Positions 51,373 to 61,942 of a DNA stretch of 64,000 bases are shown one piece after another; within the stretch, counting starts at the first letter, position 1; every line of letters begins with the position of its first letter. The notes beneath the pieces were generated by a model, which was not told the DNA's origin, made no database searches, and worked only from the letters and a program-made list of their open reading frames with translations. The position numbers and the translations under genes were made by a program. Source of the stretch: Lethocerus indicus. Its lineage: Eukaryota; Arthropoda; Insecta; Hemiptera; Belostomatidae. The stretch is from positions 11,938,442 through 12,002,441 of the forward strand of contig JACDQD010000008.1 in NCBI GenBank assembly GCA_019843655.1. The letters are read 5' to 3'.

Positions 51373-51497
51373 AAGGCGAATTTTTTATAGGGATTTTTCA
51401 GGCGCGAAGCCACCTAATTAATCCAAACCTAAGGTAAACAAAAAGTAGGGTAACCAAAATATCATAATTTTGAGATGAAATATGTTCGCAACATGAT

Positions 51498-51595
51498 TCC
51501 GGCAGTTGTGCCGGAGTGTGGGCCAGATGGTTAAGTTGGTCGACACGTCGCCGCTATAAAGTCCCATGTTTTTAGTGTGACCAAGTCCCGAGAGT
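51498..51595 (+). repeat. tRNA-like SINE relic preceded by a perfect GC hairpin
   Basis: TCCGGCA-GTTG-TGCCGGA (51498-51515) is a perfect 7-bp stem with a 4-base loop. Directly after it comes an A-box-like GGCCAGATGGTTAAGTTGG and, about 50 bases on, a decayed B box (GACCAAGTCCCG). No full cloverleaf forms, so this is most likely a degenerate tRNA-derived repeat. Confidence 0.4.
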
Positions 51596-52290
51596 TACGT
51601 ATGTGAGAGCCAATCTTGAAACGCGCCATCAGTCCCAAGAACGTGACCCTCTCACAATAGGCGTTAAGGTTTTACTAGTTTTGTGGGAATATAGCATTTT
51701 ACCCGAACAATATTCTTATAGGCTCATAAATATTTTACTTATAATAAAAATAAATAAATATACATCTTGCTTTTATATATTGATTTAGAATCGACTAAAC
51801 TTAGTTTTAAGATGAGTTACAGAAATAAAACACACCGTGCGCCACAAAGCGCGATACAACAGAAGTCAGAAGTACTAAACTAAGACAACCGGTCTAGATG
51901 TTAGTTCATGCAGTGCAACTTGAAGAAACTGGTTCACCTAAAAATATTCCGGTTTTAGGTTGATTAAGTAAAACCTATACATATCGTTTTATACAAACAA
52001 ACGGTTTATTGGCTTAGGATTGTTTTTGAGTTTACTAAATAATTTTTACAAGTTTATAAAAAAGTCATAAAAGATAAAAAATAATTTTTTTTTCCATTTT
52101 CCTCAACTCATCCTAAGACGCTTGAGTGATTTCGAGAATAACAAGTAACGTAATAAATACCGTCTGGAACGACCTTCCATAAAGAAACTGACGGTTGGGT
52201 GATGAAAGTCAGAACGCAAATATTACATACCTGTGGCCATAAAAGGTTCCCCCATAACATGGGAGGGCGGTGAAAGAACAAGGGAGGCAG

Positions 52291-52298
52291 TATATAAG
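52291..52298 (+). promoter_or_regulatory. Candidate TATA box, possible promoter of phospholipase copy B
   Basis: TATATAAG flanked by GC-rich sequence (GGCAG before, GCGCG after), a better core-promoter context than most TA-rich matches here. It lies 2.03 kb upstream of the copy B start codon. Copy B's first coding exon follows a splice acceptor (near 54280), so a separate 5' UTR exon is expected upstream. Linkage to copy B is inference. Confidence 0.35.
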
Positions 52299-52850
52299 GC
52301 GCGTGGATAATTTTATATTTGTTCGGCCATTCTCGGTTTCCACCAAACAGTCTGCTTTGGGCTTTTTTTTAATAGCCTACTAATAGGCAGACGTCCGCGT
52401 TTTAAACTAAAAACTAAACATACGACCTAGCCTCTGTGCACGTGTGCCTGTATTAGCGCGCTCATGTTTTATCAATTGAATTGAGGTTCAAAAAATAAGG
52501 CTCTGGAAGAATAATTTTTCCTACAACGTTCCGTTCTAGACCAATCAAATGCTTGCCTAAACATGCTGCTAATAGAATATCCGTGGCAATTGACTGTATG
52601 AGCGACTTTATTAGAAAATATAACAAAAACCGTAAGCGCATGACAATAAAGTTATAGGGCCGCTTCAATGTTGGTAATGGTATATTGTCACTATATCGAT
52701 GAAGTAGGGTTATACTGGATAATATATATAAGTCTGTGTTGCAATTGTGTGGAACGTACAATAGTTACATGAGGACTATATTGTCCAAATTCTTCAAAGC
52801 ATGACGATAAAAGTAGCAGTGGAGATATACGTAAGAACTGTCAGAATGCT

Positions 52851-52881
52851 ACTGATTATGGCGAGAAGCCGAAAACGATCC
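52851..52881 (+). repeat. Copy of dispersed GATGGCGA...CCGAAA motif
   Basis: ATTATGGCGAGAAGCCGAAA, preceded by GTCAGAATGCTACT. Both halves match the left arm of the fold-back element at 15121-15445 (reverse strand), so the homology extends beyond the short motif. Other copies: 15163-15203 (-), 18117-18141 (-), 29190-29223 (-), 44824-44858 (+), 45188-45220 (+), 51864-51900 (+), 53534-53573 (-), 54070-54105 (+). Confidence 0.55.
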
Positions 52882-54323
52882 ATTATAGGGCCGAATAAGC
52901 TAATTCCGCAATCATTATATAATACGTATAAATAAATAAGAACATTAACAAATATACACGTAATTACCTTAATATCCAACCACTACCAATATAAGACGGA
53001 GCATAAATCCTGAAGCATTATTCCGCCACAAATAGTCCACGTGTCCGGATGAACATTCTTTTGGACCAAAGGCCCTCTTCTATTGGCCTAACACTGGGCA
53101 ATTTACATTCTAATGAGTGATAACATTCTTTCAGTTAATATCCCAACTATTATCAAAGGATCTATGACCGAAAAGATACCCTTGTCTAGGAATAAAAAAT
53201 CCGGTTCACCTTAGAAGCATAATTGTCCCTACAGAGTGCAGTGAAAGTTTACCTTTCGTATGACCAAATTCGTAGTTATTAGACAGACAGATGGAATTTC
53301 ACAGTTTTTAAGTATTTTAATCTGATCTTCGTGTGTACTTATAAACTATAACTCTATACAACTTGAAATTATTCTGCCAACCTTTTTTCTTATTAGTGTA
53401 ATTAGGGCATATTATTAGTTATTAGTTTTAGTAGTAAACTCCCACTGCAGCCGCTAAGACCCGGATTGTGTGTTACAAAGCAGAAGACCTTAACCTTACA
53501 TTTTTCGATATTGCGCAACAGCCGAGAGCCCGGTCAGACCAGTTTTCGATTTAATCTCGTTTTGTCATCTCCAGACAATTTTTATTGAGAGCCGGACACT
53601 GAGTTATATGTTATAGCTAGCTCTCTTCGCCGCTGGGCCTAAAGGATGATCAGAGGAAATTGGGTCCTCCGAATTCTTCCGAAATGGAAACTGCTTATTA
53701 AAAAATAAAAATGGTAAACACGGGCTGATTTACATACGAATAGGGTTTCTGTTTCCCGTATGCTCGTTTTAAATTTAGGTTTTACAAAATAGAAACCTCG
53801 AATGTATTTATTTGGCGGCAGCGATCGGGGTAGTTACATTATGGTGATGATTCATCGATCTCCTCAGAATTAGCGCCAGAGATCGCTTACATGCGGCAAA
53901 TTCGGCGTTTCGGCCACTTCCATTCTTTAAATCACGACAAAGAAAACCTTCAGTGAACTAGAGAGGCACTGTTTCTGTTGCTAGCCTAACAGTGAAGTGA
54001 CACTGCAGCCAGAATGCCTAACTGGCAATTGGCATGCTTATATGATTCGCCAATCCTTTGACGGGACACTACCGAAGAGGGCGAAAAACCGAAACTGATC
54101 TAGTACTAAACCAAATCAATGAGTGCAGATAGACGATTAAGTGGCTCATTTGCTAAGTAATAATAAAAAATAAAAATTGAATAATTTCTCCGTTGACGAT
54201 AAAGATCAATCTATTATACGAACTGGCCTATTGATGATGAATTTACAATTAATTTCTAGCATATATATATTTTTTCAGGAAATGGTTCACAGATGCAGCT
54301 GATTTGTAACTCGAACCGAGGTG

Positions 54324-56306
54324 ATGGACACGAGAATTCTTCTGACCGTGATACTCCTCGTGCTGGAGAATCTAGAAGCCAAATATGACCCATCCGACCC
54401 AGTATATTACAAGCAAAACGAAATTTTCCACCCATACGATGGAGCTAAACATATAGTAAATATATTCCACGATAATTAATTTGTTGTAAAGGCGTTGAGT
54501 ATTAAAGTTGTACGCTATTAAGGTTGTAAAATGTAAATGTTATACATTTGGAGAAATGGAAGAATTATGTCGGGTTAAACCCCAATTTGACTTGGCAAGA
54601 GATAAATTTGACTCCGGTTAGAAGTGAACCGGTTAATTTGTGGAACGTTTGTGTTTCAGCCGCGGAGCATCGTTGAGAAGGTTTTGTGGCAAAGTCGGCG
54701 GGACCCGGATAAGCGTCAGCCTTCGGTGCCTCCGCAGGTGCCGTTCCCGTGCGCGCACGCCGCCGCCTCCGGCAGATCGCCGGTCAAACCGGACTCTGTC
54801 CACCAGCTCAGGCCTGGAGACATAGATGTGATCGCCGCTATGGGGGACAGCCTTATCGCCGGCAACGGGGCTATGGAAGACTACGCTTTGGGCACTTTCA
54901 TAGAGCACAGAGGCGTATCCTGGTGTGCAGGTAAATATCTATAAGTGGGAACCGTCTTGTACGGGAAGAAGTAAAATTTAAGCTTAGATTAATAACATAA
55001 CTATTTTGTTTAGATTAATAAAATAACAAATTTTCATTAAAATAAATATTATTTAATAATTATACCATTATTTTAGGTGGAGATGGAACATGGCGCGAAT
55101 TCTTAACATTACCTAATATTCTGAAGGAATTTAATCCTAATATAAGAGGTTATTCACTGGGCAAGGCACAGTTTCCAAGCCCCACTTCTGGGTTGAATAT
55201 GGCATTTCCAGTTTCTGCTGATGAAGATGCACTTAAACAAGCCAAGCAGCTTGTACAGAAGATGAAAAAAGATCCAAAAGTTAATTACCAGAATGATTGG
55301 AAGGTAAATTATTCTATTCGCTGTTAACCCATTACATTTGTATTTTGATTTACAGTGATCGCATTAACTTAATTTTGATCAGCTAGTAACTATGTTTTTT
55401 GGAGCAAACGACCTATGTTCTGCCCAGTGCTATGATAAATATGGGGCTACACCTGTGGCCCACGCTAATAAACTTCAAATGGCTTTGGACTATCTACATG
55501 AAAACATGCCCCGAACACTTGTTAATCTTATACCTGTTTTAGGTAAGTGGTAACTGACATTTGAGACTGAAAAATACACCAAATAGTAAACAGAATATTG
55601 TTAGGAATAAATTTTTTATTTATATAAATATATATGAATTTTATTTCAGATGTTTCAGTAAGTGTCCGCCTGAAGAGATCATTTGTCTGTAGAATGTTAC
55701 ACAGATTATTTTGTTCTTGTTTCCACAACCAATCAGGCGATGTTATGGAAAAAATCACGATGTTAACAAGGCATTATCAAGAGGCTGAAAGAGCAATGGT
55801 AAAAAATAATTTTTAGATAGACAAAGCTTTAACAAACAATATAATAAAATATGGATGCATTTAACTATATTTCATTTCTAGATATCAACTGGAAGGTACA
55901 ACAAAAAAATTGACTTCACAGTTGTTATTCAACCTTTTATGGCGATGTTCAATGCCCCCCTTGATCATTCGCGGAGATTTCAAGAAGTAATAGATATTTC
56001 CTACATTACCTACGACTGCTTTCACTTCAGTCAAAAAGGGCACGCTCTAGGTACGTCAATTTTAACAACTTAAATATAAGACACAATGTGTCAAACAGGT
56101 AGAAAGTGTACATTTAATTGAATATTCTATGATATTAAAAGTTAATTTTTTTTATTACAGCTGCAAATTTACTGTGGAACAACATGTTAGAACCTGTTGG
56201 TCATAAAAGTAAGAAAAGAATTAAGTATATTCTTGAAAAATTTTACTGCCCAACACAACAATTTCCATATCTGTTCACTTACAATAACTCCCAACATTTG
56301 TTGTAA
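54324..56306 (+). CDS. Phospholipase B1-like secreted SGNH lipase, copy B
   Basis: Paralogue of the lipase at 26849-34794. Exons 54324-54455, 54660-54930, 55077-55303, 55383-55542, 55650-55798, 55882-56050 and 56161-56306 give 418 codons with stop. It starts MDTRILLTVILLVLENLEA, a signal peptide probably cut before KYDPSDP. Block I is GDSLIAGNG (Ser108), then GGDGTW; block III is GANDLC (Asn219, where copy A has GGND); block V is DCFHFSQKG (Asp358, His361), so the catalytic residues are complete. The segment before block V (GRYNKKIDFTVVIQPF) follows the canonical family pattern better than copy A. All six intron phases (0,1,0,1,0,1) and four exon sizes correspond closely to copy A. Exon 2 is very GC- and CpG-rich; later exons are AT-rich. 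Convergent with SHMT. Confidence 0.95.
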
Positions 56307-57250
56307 AAAACATTCACAGTTAAGAACATTTTAATAATTATGTGATTAAATTCTTAAGTACAAAGATTATGAGATTTTATAGAAAAACATAGAAATTGCC
56401 AGCATTAGTTCTGATAGAAGTAAACTAATATAATAAGAGTGAATAAGAAATGGCCCCTGTAAATATTACTTATAAATGTAAGTAGTTAATTATCTGCTAT
56501 AATGATGATATTTAATAATTATTTTATAATGTGGACTGTATCAGATATTTATAAGGTAATTATAGGAACTATATTAAGACTTTTTTATAATTATAATGTC
56601 ATTAACAAATAGGTAGATTAACAATTTTAATAAATTACATTCTCAATGACATTCTATTTTAAATATCTAGTCTGTTGTGTTATTGTGAGATAAAACATGT
56701 TATAAAATGTGAGATCAGTATAACCATACAAATGCAACATATGAAATATATTTCGAATGTGCAATGAAATAAATTTTTAAAAATTGACCTTGTTCTTTTC
56801 CTGATTCCACTAATTTTAGTGGACATTTGTCCAGAAAGCTACAAATCATAACCAGCAATAAAAGTGATTTGTTTATTTCAAAAGGAAGAATAAAAAGGAT
56901 AATATACTTGTGCATGTAACTCTGCACATATCATTCTATTATATATTTTTAATGTAAAGCCAATATTATAAAATTTAGAAAAACATAAATGCATTAGTAA
57001 CATTATAAATTCATTAACAACTCTCAAATAAATGATTAACAAAATATACCATAGTTTAAATCAACTTCTTTTTCAGAATAAACATTACAAATTCTCACAG
57101 AACCTACTCAAACTGATAACAAATTAATAATATCTACATCTTCAACTATACAAATATTAAGAATTATTAACATTTCTTACAATACAAAATCATTATATGA
57201 TTTATAAAATTTGCTTAATTTAATTGAGCAATAATTGATATAGATGAAAC
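56307..57250. other. Convergent 3' intergenic region, lipase copy B / SHMT
   Basis: 944 AT-rich, CpG-poor bases between two stop codons; holds both 3' UTRs. No coding sequence recognised. Confidence 0.6.
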
Positions 57251-59885
57251 TCAATAAGTTGGGTACCCAGGTAATGGAAATTTATCTGCAAACGTTTCAA
57301 TTTCTGCACGGAGAGATTTGACCTTTTTCATGATATCTGGGTTCCCCAAAATAACTTTCTTGAAATCGACTAATTTAGGTCCAGAAATGACTTGTGCTTC
57401 TTGAGCCAGTGTTAGAGCTACAAAAACAATAAGATTACATTATTAATAATATTAAATAACAAGATGGGGTGCATAATAGCAAACACCTAATTGCACAAAA
57501 AATTAGGTAGGATATAGGCACAAATAATGAAAGAATAATGTTTTAGTTTTACATCTATTATGAGTTTTTACATGCACATTTATGTATTCACCATTACCAA
57601 TATTAGTCATTTTGATCAATTTCTACAGTATAAATTGAAATATCAATATATCATATACTTTCTTAAATGTCATTTAACCAGAAATGCTTTTTTCAGGTAC
57701 AATGTTTCAAAATTCCATTTCATACTTACATATATTCTGACCTACTTCTTTTTTAATTATCTACACCTACACATATGGATATATAACTGAAAAAATAAAG
57801 AACTGAAAAATTACCTGCATTTATAAATTTAATGACTTGATCAATGTCCTCCTCAACTAGTCCTCTAGTTGTTAATGCAGGAGTACCAAGCCTTATACCA
57901 CTAGGATTCAGAGCACTTTTATCACCTGGTACTACAAAAAAAAGTATTCATTTGAACCCATTAATTTTATCTCTTAGAGTTATAATTTGAGAGTCATTTA
58001 CATATCATTCATAATGGTGCCTTTACAAATGGTCAAATACTAAACCTACATCAAGGTATAATATAAATAAACTATCATTTCATTATGGTGTCACAATAAA
58101 ATATAATAATTAAATAACGAATTAATTTCCACATGATCCCTTTTTAAATTTTTCAAGTTCATATAGTATTTTCAAACTTTTCTCAAAACAATTAAATAAA
58201 TAATGTTTTAACAGTTTATTTCATTGAAAAAATATATAACCAGCAACTACATACCAGTATTTTTATTGCATGCTATATTTACTTCCTCGAGTATGAATTC
58301 AGCCTTGGCTCCCGAGAGTCCCGTGTGTTTAACATTCACAAGAACTAAGTGGACATCAGTACCACCCGTTACTATTTCATAGCCCAACTCTTGTAATCCA
58401 TTGGCCAGTCTTTTGGCGTTTGCAATTACCTGTAACATATTTATGTCTAAAAGGAATCTTACTGAGAAAATTACAAAGGTTCAATTGTAATAGACACTGC
58501 AGATCCCTGAAATATTGGGAACAACTGCCCTGGGTACAGCAGATGGGTATAATAATTCAGTCATCAATGCTAAAATATAATTAAGATTTTTCAATTAACA
58601 AAATATTTCAGGAAATATCTATGAAATACCTGTTCTTGATACTTTCTAAACTCAGGTGTTGAAGCCTGCTTCAAAGCTGTTGCTATGCCAGCAATAGCAT
58701 TGTTATGTGGTCCCCCTTGAAGGCCTGGGAAAACAGCGTTGTTTACTCTGCTCTCTAAATCATACATTATTTTTTTCCCATCTTTACCTTCAGATTTTAC
58801 ACCTGACAATGAAAAAATTATTAATAAATGACAAATCAACCACACAATCAAAATATTACTAAAAGCAATACAACCTTAATCCCATTGAGACATAGTTTAT
58901 TTTATGGAAATATAATTCAAGAGGCATAGTTTATTTTATGGAAATATAATTCAATGTTTGCCTATAAAATAAGGCCTTTATGATATAAGTGGTGGATGGA
59001 AAATTTTAGTAAATGTTTAAAGTTTATAATGGTTCAGGTCAGGTAAAACAATATATAAAAATGTTCTGGGACAATAAATAAAAATTCATATTTTCACAGG
59101 CAATTTAGCAGGTCTCATATTATGAGAATATTGTCAGTATAATCCCAAAACCATACCCCATCCACTGATTACATTATCCCCCCCCCAAATTATTAAATAT
59201 AACTAACACAAATCACTTAGCCATATGTCTTAAAAGAATGAAAATATTTGTATCAAAAATATTTTATTTAATAGCAACCAATCTCAATTGTGTGTCTAAT
59301 TAAATATAACTCCAATCAAAAATGTTTTTATAATCTGTTGTACTCTTTAAACAACAACATTTGTCAAATTAACAAGTAACAATATATCATAAAATAGAGG
59401 ATAATGTAATACACTATGCCAGCCTTCGAGCTGACCAAATTTCATCAAGTGTGATCCTTGTGCAGATGGCAATATGGATTTTAATTAAGAGATACATATC
59501 ACCAATTTAGAACTATGCAATCATTAATAATAAAACAATAAAATCAAAGAGATCTTACCTTTTCTGAAAAATATTATAGCAGCCCTTGGACCTCTGAGGG
59601 TCTTGTGAGTTGTTGTTGAAACAATGTCGCTATATTCAAAAGGAGAGGGTATAATACCAGCTGCGACAAGCCCACTGACATGAGCCATATCAGAGAAAAG
59701 ATAAGCGCCATTTTCATCAGCGATCTCACGAAAACGTTTGTAATCCAAACACCGAGAGTAGCAACTGATTCCTGAGAGGAATTGTAAAATATTATTATTA
59801 CTTATGCTAGAGTGTAAATATATACAGTTTTGAAGTTATTATAAATGTGTGTGTGTGTATGTATGTATATATGTATGTATGTATG

Positions 59886-59922
<37 letters not shown>

Positions 59923-60006
59923 AAACAAAAGACTGAGAAAGGATGTTTTACTGAAAAAAAATTCAAAGGAACATTAGTTCAAGAAATCTAACCTATATAA
60001 ATACTA

Positions 60007-60056
<50 letters not shown>

Positions 60057-61528
60057 AAGTTTCAGTAGTAGGTAACTTGTAAAAATTTACACATCAGTAA
60101 TAACTACATTAATACTCGTGCAATAATTAGAATGCCAAATGTACCAGCAATTATAACTTTTGGTTTGAACAGTCTTGCATTCTCTGCCAATTTATCATAA
60201 TCAATGAAACCTGTCTCTGGATTTACTTTGTAGGGAAAAGACTCAAAAAAAATTGAAGTCGCTGAAATCCTTTTGTTTGCAGTCATGAACCCATGTGTCA
60301 GGTGGCCCCCATCAGGCAAGTCAAGACCTGTATACAAAATCAAAGCAGCAATAACCTAGACAATTTTTAAATGAAAAACAGTTCTTCTAATTTTATAAAT
60401 AAAGAACTACCTATTTTTTTTTATTAAAACAATTACCCATGATCCTATCATGAGGCTGGCAAAGTGCTGTATACACAGCAAAATTTGCAGGAGAGCCGGA
60501 ATATGGTTGAACATTCGCACCCCATTCTTCAGGATTCAACTTATAAGTAGACAAAGCCCTCTGCTGGCACAAAATTTCAATTTTATCTATAAACTCATTC
60601 CCTCCATAATACCTGAAACAATTAGCTCACTTATTAATTAAAATCATTGTAAAAACTACATTATTTAATGAAAGAAATTAAAATGAAAAATGCAAAATGG
60701 GAAATGAAAAAATGTAAATCTAACAAACAAAGTGCATTAAAGAAAACTTAACCAACATTCTACTTTAAGTTCATTACACATTTTAATCATATATCATACC
60801 TCTGCCCTGGTAAACCCTCTGAGTACTTGTTGTGAAGACAAGAGCTCAAACTTTGCAAAACTGAAACTGAAGTAAAATTTTCAGATGCAATCATCTCCAA
60901 TCCCAGTTTCTGTCGCCTCTTTTCAGCCTTAATCAAATCAAACAGTTCCGGGTCGGAATCTTCGAGTGGCTTGTTCAGCATCTTAAAGGCTTCTGTATCC
61001 ACAACTTGAGCCATGCCAATATGTCTTAAAAATAATTAAAACAAGGTTCTATATGAGTTATACAAAAAACTATAAAATGCCTTTTTTATTAAAAATGCTT
61101 TTAACCATAAAATGCCCTGTTAACTGTTGTCTTGAAAAAATAAATGATGAATTGTAAAATAATGGTATGTAACACAATTGGAACATTGTTATATTCTATA
61201 TAAAATCCATGATTAACACTCAACCAGGGCATAAAACTGTTAATGACAAATCTTGGTTTATTATTACTAATGAATTGCTGATACATAATGAAATCATTGG
61301 TGTTAACATTTTTGAATTTGTAGAAACCAGCGGAACAGTGATTAGAATAATTTTAACAAGTCTAAAGTGATAAATGATTGTATGTTATATATTTTGATAA
61401 ATTAATTCAATACCTAAATATAAAAAGGGCAAGTTTACATAAAATCAGCTCAACCCTCACCTTGTTTTTATTAAAGGTTTAACGAACCCCCTGTTCGCAA
61501 ATACGATTTTCCGTAAAACTCTAAACAT
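57251..61528 (-). CDS. SHMT: Serine hydroxymethyltransferase, mitochondrial form (498 aa); cytosolic form starts at 61014
   Basis: PLP enzyme that converts serine and tetrahydrofolate to glycine and methylene-THF, feeding one-carbon metabolism. Coding exons in transcript order: 61528-61461, 61024-60800, 60612-60437, 60327-60145, 59771-59559, 58802-58630, 58429-58255, 57931-57815 and 57417-57251, 499 codons with stop. The first exon codes for an Arg/Lys-rich, acid-free presequence ([17 protein letters not shown]) typical of mitochondrial import, joined AG|A to HIG and then [10 protein letters not shown]. The PLP lysine is in TTTHKTLRG (Lys274; Lys248 in the shorter form), with SDMAHVSGL before it; [21 protein letters not shown] and [10 protein letters not shown] are also diagnostic. 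Translation from the ATG at 61014, with another first exon, gives a 472-residue cytosolic enzyme. Introns hold TA repeats. Confidence 0.96.
58891..58954. repeat. 34-bp tandem duplication in SHMT intron
   Basis: Two near-identical copies of a 30-base unit beginning CATAGTTTATTTTATGG, at 58891 and 58925. Short, recent local duplication. Confidence 0.8.
59845..59919. repeat. (TG)n(TATG)n(TA)n compound microsatellite, SHMT intron
   Basis: TG, then TATG, then TA units in one run. Confidence 0.95.
60010..60053. repeat. (TA)n microsatellite, SHMT intron
   Basis: About 44 bases of TA repeat in the same intron as the compound repeat at 59845. Confidence 0.95.
61461..61528 (-). CDS. SHMT: SHMT mitochondrial-targeting first exon
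   Basis: 68 bases, 22 codons plus two bases, ending ACAAG|GTGAGG. It is rich in Arg/Lys and hydrophobic residues with no Asp or Glu, as in mitochondrial presequences. Its phase exactly matches the exon at 61024. A 4-codon upstream frame (ATG at 61571, stop at 61557-61559) would precede it if transcription starts further upstream. Confidence 0.8.
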
Positions 61529-61819
61529 GTTTCTGTACTTAAATCTCAGTTATAGGTTAAGTCGTACACATGAAACTAGCACTTCACTGAAAACGATTCA
61601 ATTGCAACACAAACGAAACGCTAGACATTCCAGCTGCAGCGCACTATTGATTTTAAAAGCTAAAATGTCATAACTCAAGCAAAATAAAGACATTTATTTG
61701 ATATATGATTTGAACCGGCGTTCAACGTGCCGGCACACGAGGTTTTAAAATTGCATCACACAAGGGATATCGCATAAAAACGTATAGTAAAATATGATAA
61801 GAGATAAAAAATTACTTAC

Positions 61820-61932
61820 TTGGGATGATATTGAGTTATCTTTATGTGAAACTATAATAATTTAAATTAAAAAACAAAAAGATAACGTAAGAACGAGAAT
61901 CAATAAGTGGACGCTAACCGCTAATACTCGTG
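61820..61932 (-). other. Candidate non-coding first exon for cytosolic SHMT
   Basis: Downstream of a TATA box the minus strand reads to CCCAA|GTAAGTAA, a strong donor at 61820. There is no ATG close to the donor, so an mRNA joining this exon to 61024 would start translation at 61014 (GGCATGG, a favourable context) and lack the mitochondrial presequence. The 5' limit is an estimate: TSS about 30 bases below the TATA box. Confidence 0.5.
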
Positions 61933-61942
61933 ATTTTATATA
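61933..61942 (-). promoter_or_regulatory. TATA box upstream of SHMT
   Basis: TATATAAAAT on the minus strand, about 110 bases 5' of the strong donor at 61820. Position fits a promoter for the non-coding first exon. Confidence 0.5.

Larger units (their letters stand above)
39344..54323. other. Long CpG-rich gene-poor region between IleRS and phospholipase copy B
   Basis: No convincing gene. It starts with the divergent upstream side of IleRS. GC- and CpG-rich islands lie at about 41090-41640, 48440-48720 and 50150-50700, separated by AT-rich DNA. It also contains an ATT/TTA low-complexity run (40797-40875), TA repeats (45143-45168, 49774-49817), several copies of the dispersed motif (44824, 45188, 51864, 52851, 53534, 54070), a tRNA-like relic (51518) and a TATA promoter candidate (52291). 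Open frames up to 128 codons occur, none recognisable. Confidence 0.5.
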
